This document shows positions 1 to 6,829 of a stretch of DNA of 17,866 nucleotides, piece by piece. The stretch is taken from positions 1-17,866 of the forward strand of contig JAHAWW010000057.1 in the NCBI GenBank assembly GCA_018383375.1. Direction: 5' to 3'. Numbering within the stretch: position 1 is the first letter of the stretch; every line of letters starts with the position of its first letter. Source of the DNA: Prevotellamassilia sp. Its GTDB lineage: Bacteria; Bacteroidota; Bacteroidia; Bacteroidales; Bacteroidaceae. The translations under genes and the position numbers were made by a program. The notes under the pieces are model-generated. The model made no database searches, had not been told where the DNA came from, and saw only the letters and a list, made by a program, of their open reading frames with translations.

Positions 1-709
1 CTTTGGCTCCATTGGAGTTAGGGTCGTACTCGAAGATGCTTTTTCCGCTTCCTGCCGACTCGGCGAGGGCTATGTTCTCACGGATTCGGGTCTTCATGGT
101 GATGCTTTCGTAGCGAGACTTTACGGCTTGCTCAACCACTTTGTTCAGTTTTCGATGGTTGAAGCGGGCTATGAACACACCTCCCAGGCGAAGAGAGGGC
201 TTCACTCTTTGGAGGTTGGTCACAAAAGCATCAAGCATCCTCATTCCTTTGAGCGGAAGCAGCTCAGGAGTCATTGGCACGATGATTTCATCGGCTGCAA
301 GAAAGGCATTCGTGGTGACGATGCCCAATGAAGGTGGGCAGTCGATGAGGATGTAGTCATAGTCATGCCTGATTGGGTCAAGAAGCCTACTGAGCAGCTG
401 TTCTCTTGCCAGGAGATTGGTTAGGGCAATCTCTGCACTCGCCATTTCAAGTGAAGATGGCACAAGGTCGAGATTGTCCCGGATATGCTTCACTGGCAAT
501 GGTGCTCCATCTACGAGAGCATCAAAGATGCTGGTCTCAATGTCATCTTCATTAGGGATGAAATACAAGGTGAGATTAGCCTGTCCATCGAGGTCAATGA
601 GCAGGACTTTCTTTCCCATTTGCGCCATACAAGCCCCGATAGAGGCTGTGGAAGTGGTCTTTGATACCCCTCCTTTGTGATTGGCGAACGTAATGATTTT
701 CTGTTTCAT
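1..709 (-). CDS. parA: ParA-family partition ATPase, 3' end beyond window
   Basis: An open frame begins with ATG at 709 and runs off the left edge after 236 codons without a stop. The deviant Walker A motif KGGVSKTT lies at residues 12-19, followed by LLIDLDGQANLT (Walker A', DxDxQxN) and the Walker B segment ILIDCPPSLG. The visible end, GKSIFEYDPNSNGAK, matches the usual C-terminal region of ParA/Soj proteins, so only a short tail is missing. Such ATPases bind DNA non-specifically and move plasmid or element DNA with a ParB-like partner; none is visible here and it may lie further left. The gene is 67 bp downstream of the primase-like gene in the same direction, probably one operon. Its base composition is richer in GC than the primase and ATPase genes, suggesting a different origin within a mosaic element. 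Confidence 0.9.
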   Translation of the reverse strand, partial: MKQKIITFANHKGGVSKTTSTASIGACMAQMGKKVLLIDLDGQANLTLYFIPNEDDIETSIFDALVDGAPLPVKHIRDNLDLVPSSLEMASAEIALTNLLAREQLLSRLLDPIRHDYDYILIDCPPSLGIVTTNAFLAADEIIVPMTPELLPLKGMRMLDAFVTNLQRVKPSLRLGGVFIARFNHRKLNKVVEQAVKSRYESITMKTRIRENIALAESAGSGKSIFEYDPNSNGAK

Positions 710-734
710 ACTTATTTGTATATATGTATCAATG

Positions 735-761
735 TTTACATGTACTCATGTACACATGAAA
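735..761. promoter_or_regulatory. Iterated TGTAC palindromes upstream of parA, possible operator
   Basis: The short gap between the primase-like gene and parA contains overlapping palindromic words (ACATGTAC, TCATGTACACATG) centred 25-50 bp upstream of the parA start. ParA proteins or their partners often bind such repeats to autoregulate. No TAnnTTTG promoter was found in the gap, so the site may act on read-through transcription or as a centromere-like site. The function is inference. Confidence 0.3.
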
Positions 762-776
762 TGAAAAGATGCATGA

Positions 777-1718
777 TTATCGATGCATAGCCATAAGGCA
801 GTCATTAAGATCATTGTAATCTCTATAGCGATATGACTCATCAATAACCTTACTGCCGTAAACATTCATAATTGACTTTGTGGCATTCTTGCCTGCGTCA
901 TCATTATCAAGATAACAGTGAATGGCCTTATATTTTTCCAAAAGAGGAATGAGTATTTTGATCTCACCAACTCCGTTGAGTACAAAGTAGTCAAATGTGC
1001 CATTGATGGAAATGCCGTTGTCTTGAATTTCTGCTTGCATCGTAAGAAAAGAAAGCAAATCAAAGAATCCCTCAAAAACGCAGCATTGCTGTTGAGATGA
1101 TCCGTCTGCATAAATTACAGAGATACTCTTCTTTCCAATACAACGCTTGCAGAATACATTGCGTGCTTCCATACCATTAGCTACATTCTTGAATGCGATG
1201 GCATAGTATCTTCTGCCCCGAAAAGTATAGTGAACCTCTTTACAGAATTGTTGAGCGATTCTATAACTGATACGTCTCTTGAAAATATAATCGGTTAAAG
1301 CTGGATGCGTCAGAGGTACAATCATTTCCACAAATGTCTCTTGGTTTAAGTTATCAGAAAATTCCTTTCTTTTTCCTTCTAACCATTGACGTTTGTTTTC
1401 CTCTTCTCTTAGCACAGCGTTATAATCTTTACTGTATAGCAGTTTCTTTTCTTCAATTTGCCTTTGAAGAAATGAAAGAACTTGATGTTCAGACCATGCA
1501 GGATGCAGACGTTCAACAAGGTTGATGAGATTACCGCCAATGCCGCTTCCAAAATCATACCATAGATTTTCTTTGATATTAACAGCAAATGAAGGGCTAT
1601 TTTCTGGGCGGAGTGGGGAGCAATAGAAAATACTCTTGCCTTTTCTGACACCATCCCCATAATCATTCTCTTTCATCCATTGATAAATACTTACAGATTT
1701 AATTTCTTCAATAGTCAT
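777..1718 (-). CDS. Toprim-domain primase-like protein with degenerate CHC2-type zinc-finger region
   Basis: This 313-residue protein has a primase-like arrangement. Residues 33-65 resemble a CHC2 zinc finger (CSPLRPENSPSF, then W-Y-D-F-G-S-G-I-G-G), but the second cysteine pair is absent: the usual CFGCG is YDFGSG. A toprim fold follows, with the invariant Glu in EGFFD (E216) and the acidic pair in LDNDDAG (D271, D273). Proteins of this design are common beside the ATPase gene in Bacteroidetes mobile elements and probably prime element replication. The stop is TAA at 779-777. The ATG at 1718 follows an 84-bp gap after the upstream ATPase gene. Codon use is AT-rich like that gene. The role is inferred from family and context; I did not recognise a named orthologue. 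Confidence 0.85.
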   Translation of the reverse strand: MTIEEIKSVSIYQWMKENDYGDGVRKGKSIFYCSPLRPENSPSFAVNIKENLWYDFGSGIGGNLINLVERLHPAWSEHQVLSFLQRQIEEKKLLYSKDYNAVLREEENKRQWLEGKRKEFSDNLNQETFVEMIVPLTHPALTDYIFKRRISYRIAQQFCKEVHYTFRGRRYYAIAFKNVANGMEARNVFCKRCIGKKSISVIYADGSSQQQCCVFEGFFDLLSFLTMQAEIQDNGISINGTFDYFVLNGVGEIKILIPLLEKYKAIHCYLDNDDAGKNATKSIMNVYGSKVIDESYRYRDYNDLNDCLMAMHR

Positions 1719-1756
1719 GTTACATTGAGTATAAGTAATTGTACACGTGATTGCAG

Positions 1757-1777
1757 GTGTATGCGCGCGCGTATGTA
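1757..1777. other. Alternating purine-pyrimidine tract in primase upstream region
   Basis: All 21 bases alternate strictly between purine and pyrimidine, with a (GC)n core at 1763-1771. A ten-base AT alternating run (1778-1787) adjoins. CAGGT at 1755-1759 and ACCTG at 1786-1790 flank the region as an inverted pair. Such tracts can adopt Z-form DNA or open easily; whether this one does is unknown. Confidence 0.5.
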
Positions 1778-1802
1778 ATATATATACCTGTTAAACTTAA
1801 AC

Positions 1803-2954
1803 CTAAACTTTCTTGCTTTCTTCAGTGCTTGGATTCACAAAACCCTCTGATTTATAAATATATGCATCATCTTGCTTCACAATAATACCTTTGCCTGAAA
1901 GAAGTTTAAGTAAGTCCTTGATTCCATTTGTTCCACGCTTATAACCTGCGTCCTCATATGCACGTGAGACCATTTCAACCAAATCACTGTATCGTGTAGG
2001 AGAGTTGTTCTTGAAAGCCTTGCTCAATATCTCCTGATGTACTTCGTTATCCAGGCTCACAAGAGACTTCTCCCTGCGTTTTACAACAGTCACAGAAATG
2101 CCATTGTCAAGAACAGGTAACTTGTTGTCATCAATATGGAATGCAAAGGTGCTGAACTCTTTATCTCTCATGTGCATAGGTCTAACCTCACTGATACTGT
2201 TATTTTGTAGGTTCTTACTGATAATCAGTACTGTTTCTGCCTTATTTTCAAGTTCAGTACCTATGTGTCCACGTGGATTGTTATCGTTCTTGTTTAAGTG
2301 GAGTACAGTATGGATATGAAGGTCATACACACTTGTCCATGCCATGAGAACGGTCATCACATCCGTGGCTTCTTTACCATTGTTTATGTCATACATCAGA
2401 TCTCTGAGTCCGTCGATGATTACAAGACCGACCTCTTGGTGCTTTCTCAAAGCATAATCAATGAGAGCGATACGAAGTTTCGGCGTGTATTCACGCAACC
2501 CCCAAAACAGAAGGCGTGGGTCATCCTTCTTGACAGAAAGCCCTGACAGTTTATAGATTCGCTCCAGAACATTATGGCAATGATATTTGCTCTGTTCCGT
2601 ATCGAAATAGAGAATCTTCCGTTTCCCCTCAGGAAGGCACGCCCGGTAGTTAAGCACTGTAGTATTTGTAACTGCAGCTGCTACCATTGCAGAGATGTTG
2701 AATGTCTTTTTACTTTTTGCCTTACCTGTTGAAGCACTGAAATTTCCAAACGTGGCAATGGTACAGTCTCCAACGAAGAGAATTTTGGGAGGTATTGTAA
2801 CCTTGTCTGTTGCTTTGATTTCACCTTTTGATAGATAGGACTCCAACTCTTCATCACTGAAATCGTCCTTCTCTAACATTGAAACTTCCAGTGACTTATG
2901 TTCAAGATTCGATTTCTGAACTAATTGCACTGGTTTATCTTCTCTTTTTTCCAT
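1803..2954 (-). CDS. AAA/RecA-type ATPase, RepA-helicase-like
   Basis: The 383-residue product carries a P-loop-like GKAKSKKT at residues 77-84 and a Walker B strand VGLVIIDG at 176-182, in the order found in RecA/RepA-type replicative ATPases (AAA_25 group) of Bacteroidetes elements. A conserved H-x-x-K-N-D region (HLNKNDNNPRGHIGTELENKAE, residues about 219-240) corresponds to the nucleotide-sensing part of these proteins. The C-terminal ~80 residues look like a small winged-helix region. It probably acts with the downstream toprim protein as a helicase-primase pair in element replication. I chose ATG at 2954; an in-frame TTG at 2984 would add ten lysine-rich residues and has AAAGGA only two bases before it, so it is less likely but not excluded. 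Confidence 0.85.
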   Translation of the reverse strand: MEKREDKPVQLVQKSNLEHKSLEVSMLEKDDFSDEELESYLSKGEIKATDKVTIPPKILFVGDCTIATFGNFSASTGKAKSKKTFNISAMVAAAVTNTTVLNYRACLPEGKRKILYFDTEQSKYHCHNVLERIYKLSGLSVKKDDPRLLFWGLREYTPKLRIALIDYALRKHQEVGLVIIDGLRDLMYDINNGKEATDVMTVLMAWTSVYDLHIHTVLHLNKNDNNPRGHIGTELENKAETVLIISKNLQNNSISEVRPMHMRDKEFSTFAFHIDDNKLPVLDNGISVTVVKRREKSLVSLDNEVHQEILSKAFKNNSPTRYSDLVEMVSRAYEDAGYKRGTNGIKDLLKLLSGKGIIVKQDDAYIYKSEGFVNPSTEESKKV

Positions 2955-3052
2955 CTTGATTTTGCTTTTTTTTATTTGTCTCAATGTCCTTTACGGATAT
3001 TGCACACCTGTCAAGCAACTCCACCAAACGAGAGTCTGGAAGGTTGGTACCA

Positions 3053-3442
3053 TCAATGCTGTTCTTCTTTGACCGCTTCTTCATCTTTACTTGATTCTAT
3101 TGATTCCATGTTTACGGACAGGTTGGATAACTCCTTGTCATTTACCTTGTTCCTCTTAATCCACGCTATTAGCTCTTTCTTCTCAAAGAAAATCATTTTA
3201 CCACGTGGCTTAAAATGAGGTATTTCACCACTACAAGTGAGCTTGTAAAGAAGACTCTTAGATATGTCAAGGTATTGGCACACATCCTTCATGTTAAGGA
3301 TTTCCTTTGTGGTGTAAATCGCATCTTCCAACGATTTCAACTTTTCGTTCACCACACCTGGATCCACAGTCTTCAACTCTTTTATTTGCATTTCCAAGAG
3401 TTCTATTCGTCTTGAAAGTTGCTCGATGTCTTTTTTCGCCAT
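3053..3442 (-). CDS. Excisionase-family helix-turn-helix protein
   Basis: In this 129-residue protein, residues 1-45 form a charged heptad-like helix, probably a coiled coil. Residues 46-96 are a MerR/excisionase-type winged helix-turn-helix (LNMKDVCQYLDISKSLLYKL, then FKPRGKMIFFEKKELIAWI). The last 30 residues are acidic and probably disordered. Such small proteins act as recombination directionality factors or as regulators of excision and replication genes in Bacteroidetes elements. It is first in the minus-strand run towards the ATPase, primase and parA, so it may control that operon as well as excision. Its control region (3465-3570) is a near duplicate of that of the other helix-turn-helix gene at 4815. 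The ATG at 3442 lies 70 nt downstream of the promoter element. Confidence 0.88.
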   Translation of the reverse strand: MAKKDIEQLSRRIELLEMQIKELKTVDPGVVNEKLKSLEDAIYTTKEILNMKDVCQYLDISKSLLYKLTCSGEIPHFKPRGKMIFFEKKELIAWIKRNKVNDKELSNLSVNMESIESSKDEEAVKEEQH

Positions 3443-3469
3443 TTCTTTAATTGTTTTGAGTGATACATA

Positions 3470-3484
3470 GAGGGAGCCACCCTC
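3470..3484 (-). promoter_or_regulatory. Leader hairpin, copy 1
   Basis: Read on the minus strand, GAGGG-TGGCT-CCCTC forms a perfect 5-bp stem with a 5-nt loop in the 5' leader, 28 nt after the first base of the promoter element. A related hairpin occupies the same place in the leader of the 4815 gene. The spacing to the start codon is about 27 nt, so it could affect translation initiation or RNA stability; that is inference. Confidence 0.5.
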
Positions 3485-3504
3485 ATCGTGAACCGATTCG
3501 AATG

Positions 3505-3512
3505 CAAAGGTA
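3505..3512 (-). promoter_or_regulatory. Bacteroidetes -7 promoter element, TACCTTTG
   Basis: The octamer matches TAnnTTTG exactly and is followed by a start region (CATTCGAATCGGTT) nearly identical to that of the promoter at 4744. No clear -33 TTTG is seen at the usual distance. It lies 70 nt upstream of the helix-turn-helix start codon. Confidence 0.7.
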
Positions 3513-3540
3513 TATTGATAGTGTTGCTTTATGGGATGAT

Positions 3541-3570
3541 GTTACTATATAGGAGGAGTTATATAGTAAC
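3541..3570. promoter_or_regulatory. Inverted repeat operator, copy 1
   Basis: The arms GTTACTATATA and TATATAGTAAC are a perfect 11-bp inverted repeat with an 8-bp spacer. A third CTATATA follows at 3570-3576, giving three alternating copies of the heptamer. It ends exactly 28 bp before TACCTTTG, the same distance as the counterpart at 4685-4714. It is probably bound by an element-encoded regulator (one of the helix-turn-helix proteins is an obvious candidate); the binding is inferred. Confidence 0.65.
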
Positions 3571-3576
3571 TATATA

Positions 3577-3844
3577 GCCACTTTCGTTTCATGTGGTTGG
3601 ATTCCTACGTCTTTTCATCACTTATTTGCATCTGAATATATCATACTCATAGAAAACTGTAATATAATAAGGGTATATATTACTTTATGACATCAGTGCG
3701 AATAGGCTGCACCATGATTGTATAACTTTGCACTAATTTGCCCAAATATGCATGAGAAAAGAAAGAAAACATTATTATACAGTACTATGGCATACGTTTG
3801 TGTGGCATGTATTATTCTTAATATAAACTTAACACAAAAAGAAA
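3577..3844. other. Gene-free central region with a rightward promoter
   Basis: No frame here looks coding. A TAACTTTG element at 3723-3730 on the plus strand matches TAnnTTTG and would start RNA near 3737, about 110 nt before the ATG at 3845. The remainder is AT-rich with no strong hairpin that I could see. Together with the flanking operators it forms the divergent control centre of the element. Confidence 0.45.
3723..3730 (+). promoter_or_regulatory. Possible promoter, TAACTTTG
   Basis: An exact match to TAnnTTTG, orientated towards the open frame that starts at 3845. No clear -33 element. The long leader (about 110 nt) has no obvious structure. Confidence 0.4.
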
Positions 3845-4643
3845 ATGAAGCAGTTAAAAAACAACTTCGTTCTCTCTCTTTTTGTGTCCATGCTATCCAA
3901 GCTGTACAAAGAAAGAAGAGAAAGAGTTGCCTGAGAATGAACTTTGGCAACTCTATCGTGCTGCTTATGAGCAGTACCAGTGTGAAATCCTCAAAGGAGA
4001 GAAGAACTACTCTCGTTTTGTGAATGATTTCTTTGCATACCATCTTCCTACATCGTGTACACGTGAAGAGCAAATGCGACTTCATGTGATGCACGTCTTT
4101 AGCATCAAGGAACTCCTTGAAGAACGTCGAGACCTTGTCAATTTCTTCTTTTCAAAAGGAAGTTTTGAAGAGGAAGACTATCATCAGATGGAGCATCTGT
4201 TTAACACTGGCAGCAGCATCGAGCCAGAAAGAGAGAGTCTTGCCAATTTCTCAGAGAAGCAGATCAGTCTCATCACGGATTTTGTCAACACTACAAAACT
4301 CTTCAGACAGGATGTCTCAGAGAATGACATGGCAAATCTATTCAAATGCAAACTGAACGCACCATTGCAAGCAAATGTCAATAGACATGTCGCACTATTC
4401 TTCGGTGCTCTTAGGCAATATGGCTTATTGCCTTTCTCATGGCAGATGATTATTGAGGAGAACAGGCTGATTTCTTCATCAGCCAATAACCAGCCACTTC
4501 GTGCCAGTCATCTCAGATGCGGGTTGTCACAGGCAAAGAATGTCAAACTCGCAAAGGAAAAGTCTTCCTTGAACAAGATGGAAGATATTGGCTTTGAAGC
4601 CACATGCAATGCTTTTGTAAAGAAGTTGAAAGAAAGTATCTAA
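3845..4643 (+). pseudogene. Hypothetical protein, probable +1 frameshift behind a lipoprotein-like signal peptide
   Basis: The long open frame (about 3882-4643) has no ATG near its start, only TTG at 3882. A second frame opens with ATG at 3845 and reads MKQLKNNFVLSLFVSMLS, a typical signal peptide, before ending at 3934. If one base is removed at 3899-3900 the frames join as ...SMLSSCTKKEEKEL, giving a lipobox LSSC exactly at the join and a product of about 265 residues. The body is charged and helical, with no domain I recognise; its C-terminal part (HVALFFGALRQYGLLPFSWQ) is vaguely like regulators of the RteC type, which would not be lipoproteins. It ends 171 bp before the second helix-turn-helix gene, in the same direction. 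It may be a disrupted gene, a sequencing error, or an intact gene starting at TTG 3882 or at a later codon. Confidence 0.5.
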
Positions 4644-4684
4644 GATGCAAGAAAGATAAGCAAATATGATATGTTCAGCGATAT

Positions 4685-4714
4685 AACAACTATATTCCAG
4701 TACCTATATAGTTG
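4685..4714. promoter_or_regulatory. Inverted repeat operator, copy 2
   Basis: The arms CAACTATAT (4687-4695) and ATATAGTTG (4706-4714) are a perfect 9-bp inverted repeat with a 10-bp spacer. Aligned without gaps to copy 1 (read on the minus strand), ACTATAT and CCTATATAGT occupy the same positions. It lies upstream of the promoter at 4744 with the same spacing as copy 1. Confidence 0.65.
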
Positions 4715-4743
4715 ATATTATTATTCTTATGATTCTGAGGGGC

Positions 4744-4751
4744 TACCTTTG
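4744..4751 (+). promoter_or_regulatory. Bacteroidetes -7 promoter element, TACCTTTG
   Basis: Matches TAnnTTTG exactly and is followed by CAATCGAATCGATT, almost the same as the sequence following the promoter at 3512-3505. It lies 71 nt upstream of the start codon at 4815. Confidence 0.7.
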
Positions 4752-4772
4752 CAATCGAATCGATTTAGATAC

Positions 4773-4787
4773 GGAGGTAGCCTCTCC
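4773..4787 (+). promoter_or_regulatory. Leader hairpin, copy 2
   Basis: GGAGGTAGCCTCTCC can fold as GAGG/CCTC with a three-base loop or as GGAG/CTCC with a longer loop. It starts 29 nt after the first base of the promoter element, against 28 nt in copy 1. It is a weaker hairpin than copy 1, but the position and G-rich/C-rich pattern are conserved. Confidence 0.45.
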
Positions 4788-4814
4788 ATTTACGTAATCA
4801 TAAGCACATAGACA

Positions 4815-5096
4815 ATGAACAATAATACAGAAATAATATTCTCGGATAAAACGGTCACTTACGACCAGTTTGTCACAGATCTTGCAACAAGGATTGCATT
4901 GAAGATACATCAAGTAGAAAAAGGTCAGCTTGAAATCAGCCAGGCCAAAGCGTTCAAGATGTTTGGTAGGGCAGATGTTGAACGGTGGATTAGGAATGGT
5001 AAGTTAAAGCCGTGTAGGGTGTCACCAGGCAAGAAACGCTACAGGTTGATAGATCTACAGAAACTCGCAAACATTCAGCAGAATTACATTCTGTAG
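4815..5096 (+). CDS. Small helix-turn-helix protein, excisionase-like
   Basis: This 93-residue protein has an N-terminal helical part (residues 1-38) followed by a winged helix-turn-helix of the excisionase/MerR type at about 39-88 (ISQAKAFKMFGRADVERWI, then CRVSPGKKRYRLIDLQKL). The proline-glycine-lysine-lysine-arginine wing is typical of this family. It is transcribed away from the other helix-turn-helix gene but has a duplicated control region, and it converges on the recombinase gene with one shared terminator between them. This placement suggests a recombination directionality factor for the adjacent recombinase, while the 3442 gene serves the replication operon; the division of labour is inference. 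ATG at 4815 is the first start codon in frame after the promoter. Confidence 0.85.
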   Translation: MNNNTEIIFSDKTVTYDQFVTDLATRIALKIHQVEKGQLEISQAKAFKMFGRADVERWIRNGKLKPCRVSPGKKRYRLIDLQKLANIQQNYIL

Positions 5097-5116
5097 CCAG
5101 GTTCGAGAAGTACATT

Positions 5117-5158
5117 AAAAAACTCAGATGCAGCACAATACTGTATCTGAGTTTTTTT
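5117..5158. terminator. Bidirectional intrinsic terminator
   Basis: CTCAGATGCAG (5123-5133) pairs with CTGTATCTGAG (5141-5151) as an 11-bp stem with one G-T wobble and a 7-nt loop. An A-tract precedes it and a T-tract follows, so it can end transcription on both strands: of the helix-turn-helix gene from the left and of the recombinase gene from the right. Confidence 0.88.
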
Positions 5159-5189
5159 GTATAAGTATCAGTTAAAAGAGAAAACTGTT

Positions 5190-6650
5190 TTATGGAATCA
5201 GACGTTGATACATCTGAGTCAAGTTTTTATCAACATTGGTTATCTTGAACTGAACTCGAGCATTGTGAATATTCTTAGGTAGGATAGTCACAAGTTTGTC
5301 CATTACCTGATCAACATTAGAAAAGCCTGTATCTTCTATAGCACAAACCTGTTTACCCATAACAAAGGCTTCAGCACGGACATAGTTGTACTTTGATATT
5401 TTCTCAAATGACTTATCCTCTTTTTCGATGTACTTTGACTCGTGATCAGTGAAGAACACAAAATCGATTACCTTTTCGTTAAGAATCCACGCAGGAGTGA
5501 AATCTATCTTGACATATACTTTTGCCATTCTGTTGATAGAATGGTTGAGTCCAAAATCAACATCATTCATTGTTGCTCCACATTCGTTCTGGGCTATGGT
5601 TGCCCAACTATGTCTAAAGGCATAGAGCGATGCTCTGTAACCTGGCTCTACCTTTTCCCAAATCTGCTTAATGCCCGTATTGACGTTTGCACAGAAAGAA
5701 TCAGATGTTGCTAAACGATCGTGGAAGTTAAACAACCATGGGGAACGTTCATCTTTTGTGAGATACTTCTCAAATGTTGGTTTCAAGAATGCTGGTACAC
5801 GAACTTCAAAGTAACCTCTGTCAGAACGTGTCGACCTCGTCTTCTGTCGTTCGTAGTGAAAGATGTTCCCATCGTACTGATCCTTCTTCGCATTAAAGAT
5901 GTCCACAGCATTTAAGCCGCACATACAGAATGAAATCAATGCCACATCCTGACCAACTTCCATTAGTGGGTGAGTGAATTTACTTCTATCTGGAACGACA
6001 TTGAAGAATGCACGCAATTTGCTTGCAGGAATGGCACGCTTCTCTGGCACATCACTTCTTGGGATAGTGACATTACTCCAAGGATTCTTCAGTTTAAGTA
6101 TTCCTCGTTCTTCGTCATTGAATTCTCTTCTGGCAGCTTTGTACACCTCCCTCATACATACTGGATATTGTTCCTTGCTTCGAGTTGTGGTGGAAAGGGA
6201 TTCTATCCATCGGTTAAGGAAAGCAGAAGTAAGACGTGAAAACATGATATTGTCTGTCCCTGCGAATCTTTCCATATGTTGCAGAGACCACTTATAGTTA
6301 CGTGAAGTGCGTTCCTGTCCTCTTTTAATCAATTTCTCGATATGCGCTCTTGCGTAATCAGAGAAAGAAAGGTCTTTTCCATAGTCGGTCACATAAGTGA
6401 GTACTTCGTTTGCTGACCACGTAGAAGCATCAACTTGATTAAGCATATTATAAAACTTTTCTATCAAGATTGAAGTTTGCTGTATTACGAAGGGATCAAT
6501 GATGTCTTTCTTATCATCACTTAATCCCTTATCGTTTACCATCCATGATGTTCTAACGTAAGCGAACTGTCTGTTTTGAGTAATACGGATATATACATTG
6601 TACATTCCGTTTCTTGTCCTTGACTTTACAATTGCTTTTAATGTTGCCAT
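5190..6650 (-). CDS. Tyrosine recombinase (integrase) with unusual catalytic residues
   Basis: The 486-residue protein has an N-terminal arm-binding domain (about 1-90), a SAM-like core-binding domain (about 95-180) and a catalytic domain (about 200-385). Visible catalytic residues are Lys270 (YERQK), Arg346-His347 (FRHSWAT), His370 (LNHS) and the nucleophile Tyr379 (KVYVKID). Two positions differ from the family: the first catalytic Arg is Asn247 (CGLNAVDI) and the His three residues before Arg346 is Tyr343. Some Bacteroidetes element integrases, such as IntDOT, also lack the first Arg. About 105 residues follow the nucleophile, an unusually long tail of unknown role. It would insert and excise the element at the boundary by ppdK. 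The ATG at 6650 is the first codon with MATLKAIVKSR, a typical start. A weak CACAATTTG about 35 nt upstream may be the promoter. Confidence 0.92.
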   Translation of the reverse strand: MATLKAIVKSRTRNGMYNVYIRITQNRQFAYVRTSWMVNDKGLSDDKKDIIDPFVIQQTSILIEKFYNMLNQVDASTWSANEVLTYVTDYGKDLSFSDYARAHIEKLIKRGQERTSRNYKWSLQHMERFAGTDNIMFSRLTSAFLNRWIESLSTTTRSKEQYPVCMREVYKAARREFNDEERGILKLKNPWSNVTIPRSDVPEKRAIPASKLRAFFNVVPDRSKFTHPLMEVGQDVALISFCMCGLNAVDIFNAKKDQYDGNIFHYERQKTRSTRSDRGYFEVRVPAFLKPTFEKYLTKDERSPWLFNFHDRLATSDSFCANVNTGIKQIWEKVEPGYRASLYAFRHSWATIAQNECGATMNDVDFGLNHSINRMAKVYVKIDFTPAWILNEKVIDFVFFTDHESKYIEKEDKSFEKISKYNYVRAEAFVMGKQVCAIEDTGFSNVDQVMDKLVTILPKNIHNARVQFKITNVDKNLTQMYQRLIP

Positions 6651-6716
6651 GCTGAAAATTGTTATTTGGGGTTATTCAAATTGTGATAAAATACCTGTTT
6701 GCAGAGTTCTAAAATC

Positions 6717-6809
6717 TGGGAAACACCGAGATTTTTTTGGGAAACATCCGGTGTTTTTTGGGAAACAAATGAATGGCTTGGGAAACACGCTCCTAATTTT
6801 TGGGAAACA
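6717..6809 (+). repeat. Five TGGGAAACA direct repeats phased at about 21 bp
   Basis: Exact copies of the nonamer start at 6717, 6738, 6759, 6779 and 6801, so spacings are 21, 21, 20 and 22 bp, close to two helical turns. All lie on the same strand. The spacers differ in sequence but several are T-rich. An inverted copy occurs at 6884-6892 in the loop of the ppdK terminator. The position directly upstream of the recombinase gene and next to the element boundary suggests arm-type binding sites for the recombinase or an accessory protein. A role in controlling the recombinase promoter is also possible. Confidence 0.8.
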
Positions 6810-6829
6810 TTTGCCCTGATTTTGGCCTC

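Noticed and set aside
3896..3902. Programmed +1 ribosomal frameshift in the lipoprotein-like gene
   Set aside because: The join sequence has no known slippery codon context or stimulatory structure that I can see; mutation or sequencing error is simpler.
3718..4023. Alternative 101-codon frame overlapping the hypothetical gene
   Set aside because: It overlaps the longer frame, starts before the likely transcript features and has no protein-like conservation pattern.
6717..6809. Short CRISPR array
   Set aside because: The repeats are only 9 bp and the spacers 11-13 bp, far below CRISPR dimensions, and there are no cas genes.
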